A stretch of 64,000 bases of DNA from Chiua virens (taxonomy: Eukaryota; Basidiomycota; Agaricomycetes; Boletales; Boletaceae), in the NCBI GenBank assembly GCA_019787685.1, contig JAHNUO010000002.1, positions 2,819,687-2,883,686 on the forward strand, read 5' to 3'. Both the position numbers and the translations under genes were made by a program. Every line of letters starts with the position of its first letter. The stretch's first letter is position 1. Of this stretch, positions 1-11,387 are shown piece by piece. Below the pieces are notes generated by a model. That model was given only the letters and a program-made list of their open reading frames with translations, had not been told where the DNA came from and made no database searches.

Positions 1-1845
1 CTTCTTTTCGCACCTTGTTGACGTCAGCATCTAGGGCAATGCGGTTCGCTCTGATTCGTCATGCTATCTTTGGGAAGGATTCTTTTAGATTCGCCGCCAT
101 GTTGGGTGTGTTGTCATCATCCTCTCCTCTCTGACTTCATGGACTTTGCGCTGGCTTAGGTTCATTCGTTGGGCTATATAAGTCGATTCTTAACACTCTT
201 CCGATCATTCACCCTGTTTCCCCGTCAAGTACTTCACCTTCTCCACTTGAAGAAGACGAGGACTTAGAAGAGGAAGCTTTTCAAGAAATCTCATCGTCCG
301 AGCGACGACCACGGTTGTCTCTGTCTGCGAAGGCACACCAAGAGTGGGTACGCAAGAAGACACGCCGATGGCACGCAGTAGTCGCAGGTGCTATTGCTGG
401 CGGCGCTGCGATCATGTTTGAAAAACGGTCACGCAGGTTGATCATTGCGCAACAGTTGTTTGTTCGGTCTGTCTTCGTTCGGCATCACGATATTCACTTG
501 CTAAGCGACTTGCAGTGGGCTTCAGGGCTCATTCAATGCATTCACGTCGAAACGAGGAATCCATATCCCCCATGGAGATGTCCTCTTATTTAGTGTATGG
601 TAGGCCATCTCAACCGGTCGGCTGAGTGTGTTTTGATATTTTTTGCCAGTTCCGTGCAAATCGTGTATGCATTGTTTTCTCGGCCAGAGACTCTTCCAAG
701 ATCATATACCGCATGGTAAGTGAATGGCATCCGCGCATGCAGTGATGTTCTGATCATCTCTCAGGCTCTCCAAGGCATCTGGTGCACCCATTACAGCCTT
801 AAAAATGGTGACGGACATCAATCGCACCAGAAAATTCAGTGTCAGCGACCTGGATGCAATACTCGAACGAGATGTGAGCTAATACCAGCCCTTTTTAATA
901 CGAACGGTCCCAACGTTACCTTCGAAGGACCTCGTTCCCGCTAACCGAACAGCTATCTTGGCAAGACAAGTGCTTGCAACCAACACACCACCCGACTTTG
1001 GTCCACCGTACGCGCCCTGCGCCGCTGTACATCCATGGGTCGAGTCTTGTCTGGCGGTTCCACTTCCACGTCTATGGAACGTGTTCCGATGGGGTTTCCC
1101 GATTTATGGGGCGTTGCATTTTATTCCTCTGATACTATTCAAGCGTGGCACATTTCTTTCCAATCCATTACGGATGGTTTGGAAAGCACTCTGGGGTACA
1201 ATTCGGAGCTCCGCATTCTTGGCGACGTTCATCGCCGCATACCAGTGTGAGAACATTTGCCATCGTGGACAATATGTGGTTGATCAAGATGTTGCCTTTA
1301 GCCTGGTTTTGCTTTAACCATAACCTGCACGCGCTCCTAACTTCCCAGACAAATGTCAAGATACCGCAGAGCATACTCGCTATTCTTGTTTCAAAATACT
1401 CCTATGGGATAGGTGGGTTCCTTTGCGCCTTGTCGATTCTCATAGAAGAGAAGAGACGGCGGGGAGAACTAGCGATGTATGTCTTACCGAAGGGGTTGGA
1501 AAGTGCATGGTTAACTGCTCGAGGGAAAGGGTGGGTGTTCAGGACGGGAGAGTTCGGGGAGATGATTGTGAGTTTTGATCGGTGATTTTCTCGTACAAGA
1601 TACTGATGTACGGCAGCTAACGGCAATTGGGATGGGATTGGTGATGGTAAGAGCCATAATTCATTTCGAAAATGGTGGGGACAACTGATGCTGATGCCGC
1701 TAACTCGTATTTTTAGAGTACATACCAGGTATGGGTGTCACGAATGATCATTTTGCTACAGACTAACGGTCGCACTCAGAACGAACCCCAACATCTTTCC
1801 AGCCTCGTCAGGCGGATGCTATATCAATTTATAGGACCTAACTAG
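1..1845 (+). CDS. TMEM135-like / Tim17-family membrane protein (5' partial)
   Basis: The gene enters from the left edge, so its start is missing. Exons joined by short introns (for example 106-159) give the family core around 320-600: RRWHAVVAGAIAGG, then FEKRSRRLIIAQQLFVR, then GLQGSFNAF and IHIPHGDVLLF. This hydrophobic, Gly-rich region is characteristic of fungal TMEM135/Tim17-related proteins. Later exons add further hydrophobic stretches (about 1080-1250), a segment with SQTNVKIPQSILAILVSKYS (about 1350-1400), and a soluble tail with RRRGELAMYVLPKGLESAW. The last exon ends QFIGPN-stop at 1843-1845. Animal TMEM135 is linked to peroxisomes and mitochondria and to lipid and organelle homeostasis; a similar role here is inferred. 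About seven to eight exons are needed and exact junctions past 600 are approximate. The family call is fairly firm; the function is not. Confidence 0.7.
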
Positions 1846-2303
1846 GGCTCTGTCGCAGCCTAATGTGAAGACAAAGCTTTAGCAAGATAAGTAAGATGAC
1901 AACAGTGATGTTCTTTTTTTTTTTTGGGTACCTAGAAGGCTGTACTTTGATATATCAGGCGAACCGAACTTTGATTGAATGATTACCGGAAGTCCTACGT
2001 CCTGTGCCGGTTCTCTGCCCCACCCGCCTTGCTCGGGTCGAATGGACTGAACTCTGAACACTACATTGCTGAAACTCGACGATCCCTTACTTATCTCTTG
2101 GTGTCCTGAGATTCCCTGTGTGCCACAGAAGATCGGTAGACAACGAAACGCACCGCATGTGACGTTACTGCGCACGGCGCGCAGTGCTTTTTTGCCCCTT
2201 GTGGCATCAAGGCGTCAGCTGGTCGGCTGCTGCGGGATTAAAAGGGAGGTGAGGCTGTCCATTCTCGACATTCCCATTTTTCGAGACCCACTCACAGTCG
2301 ACG
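1846..2303. other. Intergenic, no gene seen
   Basis: This is the spacer between the TMEM135-like gene and the next small gene. It holds a 12-nt T run at 1914-1925, about 70 bases past the upstream stop. I see no coding signal on either strand that is not a chance frame. Confidence 0.5.
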
Positions 2304-2882
2304 ATGGTGGCGCACTCGGTACCGATGGAGAATCAAGTAGAGGTAGGGTCTGTTCGTTGGTCTGGTATGTGCCGCTCATGGACGCGGATAGATTGACCGC
2401 GAGATTGCGAAGCTAAAGGAGGATTCGGCGAGAGATGTACAGAGACAGCTGGAACAGCAGCGACGGGCCGAGAAGGAGGCCAATATTGAGCAGGTACGTT
2501 TGAATGACTGGAGTCATTATGTCCGATCGTCACCATCACGTCGCCTTGGAGGGTAGGAAGCAAAGAAGGCGGTCGAAGGCGTCGAGCACAGGGTTGAGCA
2601 GGTGAGCAACACTCTGGTGTGTGCGCGGTTTGTGCGCGCCTAGAATGGGGCTGTGTTCTACCGAGACTCCTTGAGTCCTTGTACTGACGACGGTGTTGGT
2701 AGGGGCTGGAAACGATCATTGAGGACGTGAAAGATGTAAGGAGGTCCCGAGGGCACGAAGACAGCGTAGTAAGTAATCCCATTCGTTATCCGATCAAGTG
2801 AACGTTCCGAGCCTTTCCGTAGAAGCCTAAGGGAGAGTCAGCTCACCGGACGGGAGAAGGGCGTGAGTTGCACGGGTTGTGA
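2304..2882 (+). CDS. Small charged coiled-coil hypothetical protein
   Basis: I do not recognise a family. Five short exons with canonical splice sites join in phase 0: 2304-2342, 2392-2493, 2557-2601, about 2703-2769 and 2823-2882. The introns are 49-101 nt (GTAGGG, GTACGT, GTGAGC and GTAAGT donors). The product is about 100 residues and very rich in Glu, Lys, Arg and Gln. It contains IDREIAKLKEDSARDVQRQL and a heptad-like EAKKAVEGVEHRVEQ, followed by a polar tail ending ELHGL. The consistent phase and the donor quality support a real gene; the fourth exon's 3' end is the least certain. It could be a structural or adaptor coiled coil, but no function can be assigned. Confidence 0.4.
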
Positions 2883-3665
2883 TACGCGGTAGTGAAGCGG
2901 GATGCGTTGTGAGTTTCAACGAATGATATTGCCATTCTCCGTGATCTCCGATTGGCCAACAAGGCTGAGTGTGCTGTGTTGCGATGTCTGTGCTAGTGCT
3001 GACCGTGTGGTAATGAACTGATCTGTTCTCATGACTTCTACTTCTGTGATTTTGGTGATAATCAACCCCGCAACGCACTGCCAGCACTAGTGCTCATTGA
3101 CATGGTGCCCGCTGCTTCCCGACAATGAAGCTGGACGCTCTGGTTGCAGCTCCGGTCCTTGTCTTGTAAACGGAAGTCCGACCCTACCTCAGTCAGAGTT
3201 TGCTGGCGTTGAATCAGAATTGCCAGCTATGGCGCCTGCGCAAAGTGGACAGGGTCAGCAGATGAGTCCAGCTTGAAACCTTGTAGTTCTTCGTTTCTTG
3301 ATATTCTTCATCGGATGATGAGATATACACTGATCAAATCCTTTGAAGATATGTGACTATTTATAACGGTGCTCGATCGATTCCAACCTGGTAATTTCCG
3401 ATCACGACGGTTGTCCAAGATTCATGCTTGGATGTGAATATGTTGTATTGACATAGACCCAAAGACTGTCGTCTCGGATTCAGCATCTATCTCCACTTCT
3501 CGTAAGTCCTAATACTGCATTGAACACTGCACAGTTTAACATCCCTCGGTTGTTGGGACTAGAGCACGTTTTATATGTGGAACCAATTGATCCAGTGCCT
3601 TGCCTCCCTTTACTTCTCCCATCTCCATCCCGCCTTTCACATTGTCTTGGAGTTGTCGATTCCAC
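2883..3665. other. Intergenic, no gene seen
   Basis: About 780 bp upstream of the DUF1399 gene. The last 60 bases before its ATG are pyrimidine-rich (CTCCC, TCTCC and CCTTTC runs around 3600-3660), as is common upstream of fungal starts. No other feature can be supported. Confidence 0.4.
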
Positions 3666-6039
3666 ATGCCTCCCACAACGAGTAACACCCCCACCCAGCC
3701 TCCCGTTTATGTAGTCGGTGCACAGCACCTATCGCGACCGCTCGTTTCCGCGGAGCACGTGAAAGGCACCTGCGCCTTCTTAGGGCATTCTATAACCTCA
3801 GGATCATCGTCGAGGACTGTAAGGACTACCGGATACCCGAGTACGCGAAGAAAATGAACAAAGAAGCTCGGTGGCGCTGGTTCGTGCGCTTCGCTGTCGA
3901 GAGGTAAGTCTCTCCCCCACGCATGATTTCGAGCCCCCGATCTCACCCTTTTGTGCTGGGTTTGATGTGACGGTTGATGATGAAGGTTCGAACGGTGGGT
4001 CGAGTCCCTGCAGTTCGTCCCGCTTGAAAAGTTCGTCCATAACCACATTCCGCCCGTGGATGTCTGGATGGTGTGGCACGCTTATTTGCTTAGTCCCTGG
4101 TAACTGCGCTCTGTACTTGTGTTTCTCAATATATAGCTTACCATGTGGAAACTCAACAGTTGGTATGCCGAAGACTGTGAACGTCTGGCGATACTGCAGC
4201 AGTTGCGACTGCTCAATATGTTTGTTGTTGGATCGGTGGGTCTTCCTTATTCGCGTGATGGTGGAAATTGGGGTTCAGGGGTTTGGCACCAGATCAATAT
4301 CGGCAAGGCGGTCAAACATAAACCAAGCAATCAAAGAATGGAAGCCTGGCATAAACAAACGGGGATGTATTTCAATCCATTCGAGGCCATGGCAAGCACA
4401 GACAATGCGGTGAAACAACTGGAGTGTCCACGGTGTCGAACAACTTTATACGTTCGTGAGTGGTCACTATCCGTTGGAAGTCAAGGATGTTTAAGTGCTC
4501 GTCTGGTAGCATTCATGAATGATTCCGGAACCGGTTTTGCAGAAGCAAATTTCTCGTTTACGTGTCCGCTTCCCGGGTGCAGGCTTCAAGTCACCCACGA
4601 TAACCTTGCGGTTGCAAAGTTCGTACGTGATTTATCTGAAGGGGACGGAACACGGGAACACCTAGTTTCGTAAGAATCTGATATCCATGTCTGTATGGTT
4701 TTGAAGTGATGATTCGTGAGTGTAGTGGCAGCCTCTTCAACCCGTTGGGAAAGCGGGACGCTGGTCACGCGAAAGTCATTAAAGACCAGCTGATGCATTC
4801 TCCTTACTTCGCTGGACTGCGCCCTTCTGCACTCGACGAGCGACTCGATAGACTTGATCGGGTCAAGGAACTCAAGGAAAAGATTGGTTACTCACTGGAC
4901 GGACTAAAGGAGGCTATATCAACCTCCTTGAGGAATTGCCCCGCTGCTTGGTGAGTCCTCCCAGTTCCTACTGGGTATTGATACAAGCAGTAACAAGTCG
5001 TCAGGGTGACCCGGATTTTGAGTGCATATAGCAGTGGTAGCCCGTTTTCAGTTGACCTTGTAGACGCCGTAGGTTACTCTCGGTTAAGGAATACCTTTGA
5101 TGTTGACCACTACAACAGGTTCTGCGTCAATGTCAATTTACCATGCAACTGGAACAACTGGGTTGGCTGAAACCGGGCGCATTTCGCAAACGTGAGGTTC
5201 TAGACCACTCGATCATGAGATATCATGCGTATGTATTCATTAGTCACTTCATTTAGCTCCGATGGATTGATTATCGGTCATCTTCCACAGCTTCTTAGAT
5301 TTGATGGCTGTCCACCCGAGCTCCATGTTTGTACCTACGCTGGACATCGACTTGATTTGGCATACACATCAACTCATGGCAAATCGGTACAGTATTGATT
5401 GCGAGATGTATGTCGGTCGTAATGTGGATCAGTGAGCTACCTTTTAAATGTGTCCCAAAAATTCTTACATCGTTCTTAGCGAAATGAGCGTCATAGATAG
5501 CCGCCTCTCTTCAGCATTCGATGGCACTTGTCGTGCGTGGAAGGCAAGTGGGACTTAGAATCCAGTTTATACCGGAATGAATCTACCATCTGACAATGAC
5601 ATCGATCCAGGCGCGCTTCCAGGCCCCATACATGCAATGCGGATGTCCTGTCCCAGACGAGACTTCCGTGCATAAACTTGTCCGATTCGTTCGGCATTAT
5701 ATCCGTGGCCGTTCACAACTCCAGATAGACCTTCACCCGGAACACCTTCCAGCTACCCACCCGAGCACCCACAACGCTCTTCTCACCTTCCAAACCGTCT
5801 CCACTGGGACTAGTATGTTCGATAAATTTCTCCGTTCTCATGGCAAGCGAAAAGAAGAGAAATTGCGGAGGTCACCCTCCCTGCCTCATCCCACGCGTAT
5901 GTTGGGGTTCAACTTGAAGAGGACCGCGTCAACTCGCACGCAGTTAAAACCGGATTGGTTACCACCAATCCCATCTCCCACCTTGCCGGTGTATTTTGAA
6001 AAGGGAATGTCGCTAGTGGCAAATCCCTCCCGTTCATAG
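3666..6039 (+). CDS. DUF1399 / glycine-rich-domain-protein-like (GRDP) protein, with one frame break
   Basis: Exons reconstruct a fungal DUF1399 protein. The start MPPTTSNTPTQPPVY leads to LSRPLVSAEHVKG, then HLRLLRAFYNLR, RWRWFVRFAVERFERWVES, PLEKFVHNHIPPVDVWMVWH and WYAEDCERL. A cysteine pair follows (ECPRC, about 4428), and later TLDIDLIWHTHQLMANRYS (about 5330-5390), APYMQCGCPVP and a tail ending LVANPSRS. The paired WMVWHAYLL and IWHTHQL motifs are hallmarks of DUF1399. Two oddities stand out. VKG and HLRLL lie in different frames at about 3762-3766, where one G appears to be missing. One intron (5544-5610) uses a GC donor. Plant GRDPs affect stress and auxin responses; the fungal role is unknown. 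The gene ends 330 bp from the 3' end of the convergent terpene synthase. Confidence 0.82.
5544..5610 (+). other. GC-AG intron in the DUF1399 gene
   Basis: The exon ends TGG-AAG and is followed by GCAAGT, the usual context of a GC donor. The intron is 67 nt and ends GATCCAG. Reading through it meets TAG after four codons. Removing it joins CRAWK to ARFQAPYMQCGCP in frame, which matches the continuity of the DUF1399 domain. Confidence 0.7.
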
Positions 6040-6369
6040 GATATGTCTTCGGTTATACTGATGGCCGATCCTCAATTAATTTATCGATGAGCTTGCTTCA
6101 TGAATTTGGTCACGAGTTGGTCTTTGGATCTGGGCTTGAGCTACTTACGGTGGGTGCTACGCACCATCAACACACAACATTTCATATCATCGAAGGGATT
6201 AAAGTTTCATAGTTCAAACGTGATTTGTATGTGTATTACATATTCTGGCAGATGTATAACCTCCTATATTCACTGCATGGTTCGTAGGCATGCCAGTGCC
6301 GACGATCAGATTGAAGCCTCGAGTCTAATGATGTAGTACTAATCACGACTTAGTGGGAGCTACTGCCTA
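6040..6369. other. Convergent 3' spacer
   Basis: 330 bp between two convergent genes (DUF1399 + strand, terpene synthase - strand). It must contain both 3' ends. It is AT-richer than the flanking exons; no gene or clear structural element was seen. Confidence 0.4.
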
Positions 6370-7665
6370 CTAGAGGGACAATGCTGAATCCAACCTCAAA
6401 ATCATATTTTTCTTGTCCTCATCATTCATGAATACCCTATAGCGAGGTGTGATAGCGGACCATTCCAAGTTCCCTACGACGAAGTCCATCATGCTATCCG
6501 CATAAATGGCAAGTTGCTGATCCAATCCTTGTCCAACCCCAGGTAGGTTCTTTTTACTCGTGGAAAAACGTTCAAGGGCTTCTCTGAATAGCTTCTCGAC
6601 ATAATCGAGTCTCCCCTGTAAATCGAGACCACGAGTCGCGGGGTCCGTCTGCATAGCAGTCAACGAGTTGTTCACTGCTCCATCGACGCTATATTCAGCC
6701 TTGAAAGAATAAATATCCTGGACAAAATATAAATCTAATTCAGGAGGAGGGGAAGAGAAAATAACTCACGTTCACAGTCCAGAACATGTCTAGTACACTG
6801 ACTTCCATCTCCTGGATGACTGGATGATCCAACACGTCATCCGGAAGGGAGAGTCCCCGAGTAGACCTCATCAAAGTGAGACATGGACGAACAGCGCATG
6901 ACTCGCGACGCGTGAGCGCGTAGGACTGTATGCCACGTGCCACTTCCTTTGCAGTGTGTTCCTCCCTGTCAAGCGCTTCTTGGATCATGCTCATCGCATA
7001 ACTTTTGCATTCATCCACAAATCTCTGCCAATGATAGGGCCCTACAACCGCCTTCATACTTGGCACTAATTCACTGGACTTGAGTTGACTTCACAAGACA
7101 GAAGGAGTGATTGGCTCCGACCCACCTAAGCATAACTTTGAAGAACGGATGGATAGAGCTTTCCCTTTGTAGTTCGCCAGAGCTAGACAGTATTTTGATC
7201 CACGTTTCTGCCAGAGTAGTAGCATCCGTGCTAGAAGCGTTGTCACTGGCGCGAGCAAGTCAGCACTTATGCATACGAATGATGAATGCGCATATTGATA
7301 CGTACGTCCATACTTCTAATATGTAGGCGGCGGTCATATAGTCTACAATCCCCCTTAGTTGCTGGCATGATGCGAGCGGCCAAGTTAAAGCCACGAAGTG
7401 AGGTACATTGGCACGTTGGAGAACCTATTCTCAGGGAAATTTAAGTCTACTTATGCGCCCCGGGGCCCGAGGAGCAGATACTTACTGTGGAATACTGAGT
7501 GCCAAACTTCTCCTTCGCCCACACATTGAAACCTGTCTCTGCCTCCCTGAAGTGGGGGCTGACCTGACCACTCGGCTTCTGAGGGAGGAAGATGGATAAG
7601 TCAGGGAGGCGATACGCTGTTGTAGTCATTGGGGAGAGATCTGCTGTTAGCGTGGTGCACGACAA
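6370..7665 (-). CDS. Class I terpene synthase (sesquiterpene-synthase-like)
   Basis: Spliced on the minus strand, this gives about 360 residues, the usual length for basidiomycete terpene cyclases. The N-terminus has YRLPDLSIFLPQ, the family's RLPDL start. The first metal-binding motif is in ILEVWTDN (E-x-x-x-D form, about 7241-7316). The NSE triad NDIYSFKAE is perfect and is split by a 52-nt intron (6718-6769) between N and D. The C-terminus has the WSAITPRY element (Arg-Tyr diphosphate sensor) and ends DSALSL. Such enzymes ionise a prenyl diphosphate with Mg2+ and cyclise it in the cytosol. GGPP synthase lies 0.8 kb upstream on the same strand, so a C20 substrate is possible. A second in-frame Met at 7629 (MTTTAYRLPDL) may be the true start. 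Confidence 0.87.
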
Positions 7666-8459
7666 GGATATAGATGTCCGTCTTCGCCTGTCGTATTATA
7701 TATAATATACCGCATGTAATCTCAGAAACGAAACATCTTCGGTGGCAGTAGTTGATTCATTGAAGGCGATGCATTGCAAATGGAATGGAATGGGGTGCCT
7801 GTCAGACAGAAGTTCTGGCATTTCCTCTGACAAATAATATCAGGACAGTTCTACAAGTGAGGCATTGACGACGAGCCACAGGCTCAGCTGCTGGATTTTC
7901 CGTTTGGGCAAGTAGTAGTGGCAGTGGGTCACGTGCATAATCTCTATGGGGCCGTTGCACATCCAAGGAACAAATACGTCATGAGCATTGCTGCAATCAA
8001 GAAGATCAGTGGGGATATTCGATGAGATTGCATGGTTGACGCGGCCTTCATGATGAGCAATTTGCGGGTGAGTTGGTTCTTCGAGTAACGAAAGCCTCAA
8101 TGCAAAATATGCGGCCAATGATTGGGAAGGGCGAGGTCCTTGAAATTGCTATCAAGGGCAATAAATTCTCATCAGCAGATTACGAGCCATTCAGATTGAC
8201 GGTCAAGAACCATGCACGACAACTAATTGGGTGCGCAAATGTCAGTTTCAACCAAATCGGTCGCTAATGAATAGGACGAGAACATGTTTATTGGTATATG
8301 TGGGTCTGCCAACAGCTCACCAGATGGCGAGCAATTACGATGAATATGTGCATTTCCGATGATTATCGCTCGTTTCACTTTCCCGTGATGAGGAATGTAG
8401 TATTCCTGTATCCCAGGCACACATTGGCAGCACTAGCACATCAACTGATCCCAGCTGTC
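7666..8459. other. Intergenic between terpene synthase and GGPP synthase
   Basis: About 790 bp holding the promoter of the terpene synthase and the 3' end of the GGPP synthase. Open frames here are short and match no family. Apart from the TATA-like palindrome nothing stands out. Confidence 0.4.
7694..7707 (-). promoter_or_regulatory. Palindromic TATA-like element upstream of the terpene synthase
   Basis: The 14-bp palindrome TATTATATATAATA sits 29-42 bp upstream of the 7665 ATG (65-78 bp upstream of 7629) in otherwise mixed sequence. Its position suits a TATA box only if the transcript leader is short, or if translation starts at the second Met. It could also be a chance AT run. Confidence 0.35.
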
Positions 8460-9917
8460 TCAAACTACCGCTAATGTATTGATAATCGCCTCCAATGTGG
8501 GGTTCCCGCCAAGTCTCGTCACTTCTGCACGCGCCTGTGATTCTAGCGAACGTAGTGCACTAAGGGTATATTCAAATGAATGTGTCACTTCTTTGAGGTA
8601 CGAGATTGTGTGGCGCTTGAGCGTCGTGTCCTTGGTTCTTTGACGAAGGATATCTGTAAGAGTGACACATTCAACTAACCGTACCAGTGGATTGTAAAAC
8701 CTCGTTCATACTTATAATGTATGTCTGGTTAGGGCTTTCCCTGATACCGTGGATGATTGGGAACGAAAACTTGCCCTCTTCCAGGTCTTCCGCAAATCCC
8801 TTCTGTTCCGTGTACTGAACAATGATGTGAATGAGGTAAGTCGCCCAAAACGATTTCACTGACTGTGTCACTGTGTAAGTTCATGTAGTCGTCACGAATC
8901 TGGAACCAGATACCCAACAACTCTACAAGTGGGACATAATGTCTAACGGATATTAATCCAAGTCAGCGAGCTTCTTGTGACATTTTTTTCAACTCACATG
9001 TCACTCGCAGTATTGACTGTAGAACATTCTACCATCAATCTGATTGCAATCCGCAACAGCCCTCCCGTTTCTGATCGCGATCGGATGAGCAAGGTGTCCG
9101 CTTCCCCCTTTTTTCTGACGAATACTCACTTTCTTTCACCATTTGTATATATTCTCCCTCTGTAGGACAGCGAAGGTGGTCACGCCAAAATAGTTCTCGG
9201 CCCTGGCCACAGTGCAGGGCCAACATTTCATCTGGCCAAGAAACGTCTCGAAGAAACGTCTCAGTACGACTAATAGGATGACTCACCGTTCAGGATTCGA
9301 ACAACGCGATTCACAGAATTGGAGATATTCCAGTAGGGCAGGCAGAGGTTGTGAATATGCGGCCATTGGACGCGAATCATACCAGGAATCTTCATGACTT
9401 GTTGATACGCAAGAAAATAGACGTAGTTCGCGGAATTGATGGTTTGGGCCACGCCATAAATCTTATGGGCAACTGTAAATGGCCCGCCAGCGTGAGAGAT
9501 ACATGTTCAAAAGCTTGATGTGCCATACCTGGCTTGCCTCTCCTCAGTGCCGAGTCGTCTTCAATATCGTCCACTCTGTAACATGTCAGTACTTGTCGTG
9601 CAAGCAACTTGAAGGAATTCAATTTACAAAAGACTCGCGTTGTGGAGAAGTTCTATTGTTTGAACTATTGCCTTGAGCTGAACGGAAGGTACCCTAAGCC
9701 AGTGGTTAAGAGCCTGGATGAGTTGGTTGCGGAATCCTTTCCCGGGAGAAGATGATACGTATGTGTAAGGTTCGAGTAATTCCTAGACCTAAGTGTCAAA
9801 GAAGCCGTCAAGGCCCGAAGGGGTCTGGAAACACACCTGGGCCGCTTCCTGCTCCTGATATACATGTGTAGGCATCGATAAGGATGCGAGAACATTGTCA
9901 ATCAGCGGGTGGTTCAT
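8460..9917 (-). CDS. Geranylgeranyl diphosphate synthase
   Basis: A trans-prenyltransferase that extends FPP with IPP to the C20 GGPP used for protein prenylation and diterpenes. Spliced exons start [16 protein letters not shown] and continue [20 protein letters not shown], where PGKGFR is a substrate-binding element of GGPP synthases, then LNHWLRVP. The first Asp-rich motif is [15 protein letters not shown] (about 9570), followed by [17 protein letters not shown]. Next come [17 protein letters not shown], then the second Asp-rich motif [14 protein letters not shown] (about 8880-8920), then [20 protein letters not shown]. The C-terminus is [18 protein letters not shown] through IINTLAVV. All catalytic elements are present, at about 330 residues. 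It shares strand and neighbourhood with the terpene synthase, which suggests a linked pathway, but a housekeeping role is equally possible. Confidence 0.92.
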
Positions 9918-10102
9918 GGTACTAAGTGTTTGGATCATTCATACTATCTGTTCCATGATCAGTGCACCTATCGCCTACCGAATGAAAATCAAATGCTTGA
10001 TATTGGTGGGTTACCGGATACACTCCGATCGTACTGAGGTCAACGGTGGTGTGATTCAAGTTTCGTCGATTGCAAAGGTTACATGCCAATCTTGTTTTCT
10101 TA

Positions 10103-10123
10103 CCCGCGGCGCGCCGCCGCGGG
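10103..10123. repeat. Perfect GC-rich inverted repeat
   Basis: CCCGCGGCG and CGCCGCGGG are exact reverse complements separated by CGC (9-bp arms, 3-nt loop), followed by GTTTTGAG. It is the strongest small palindrome in this intergenic stretch. It may be a protein-binding site or a hairpin; no role can be assigned. Confidence 0.6.
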
Positions 10124-11387
10124 TTTTGAGTAATTCGAGTAACCTCACTGATTCAGGTCCCTGCGGGGAAAGTGACAAGCGGTTACTACATAGCATCGTA
10201 GATACCCATACGTGCAAATCCTGAGTCGACACGTTGGAAGAAGTTGGTCTGAAACCCGACGTTACATTTTTGGGAAGCGACGAATAACATTTATATAATA
10301 GTGCCTTCGTCATATACGTCGTCCAAATGTGTGATAATGCGTTATGTTGTCGTGGGAGCTCGCTCAGCATTCAAATATTCAGATCTCAGATACCAGTGGC
10401 ACAGCCGACGTTACTTTTTTGGAAGCGACGGGCAGAGCCTCGGCGAAACAACGCTTCCGGTAACGTCTGAAACGTTAAGTGCCGCGACGAGGGCATCTGG
10501 TCACGCTGACAACGTGACTCGATGCAATAGTCTTTGACTGAAGATTTCAGACTCGTCGGTGAGCGTAGTGAGGGCACCCTAAATGGATGGTTTGTCCGAG
10601 ACTGATTATGTAATGATTTCTTGCTAAGTACTGCAGTACACAAAGTTTACGCCAAAATTTAGTGAGACGTTCGGATGGTTCGGACCTAGTAGGTCGCATC
10701 TTATATAATCTCATGATAGGCATGATAAATTTAGGATCTGTGTTATGGTTATCAGATTTACAGAAAATAATCCCTAAATTTACCCGAGGTCAACTGAGCT
10801 CAAATCCTGGTCGTCTGTATTTCCCTAAATCCTTACGGGAAGTCACCCATTGTTCCCTCACTACTTCCCTGCACCCGGTGTAGCACCGTGACTGTTCATG
10901 TGCCAGTGGATCAAGTTTAATACCTCACTCAGGCTATGTCCTCCCTACAAAATGGCAGTCATTTCATATTTTCGTTGTGACGGGGGAGATCCTACTAGTA
11001 TGTGCAGATGTTATGTAAACATACTTGCGCGTCCCGTCATGAGCTCAGATGACTTTTACTCCAGCCCCGACAGCCATAGATATCACCTGATGTGAGAAAT
11101 ACGACGGTGTATGAGATCATCTGATTTGCTTATAGCTCATCATAGCTCATCATATCTCGTATAACTTGATTTGACCAGATCCAGAAACACAATATTCATC
11201 TCAATTGATCCGTTTCTGCTGTAGCCTACACGGGTGTGATAACAAATAGTAGGCTGCGACAGCCAAAAGCATATCCGATGATACTGAAACAGAACCGAAA
11301 CAAGCGACGGGTAGTACGGAGGCCTCGAAACGACAGCGAAGGCGAGGGGCCAAAGGCAATTCAGAAATAATGGCAACACGAAAATGA

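Noticed and set aside
9285..9305. GGATTCGAAC, a tRNA B-box look-alike (reverse complement GTTCGAATCC)
   Set aside because: It lies inside the GGPP synthase gene. No A-box, acceptor stem or cloverleaf can be drawn around it.
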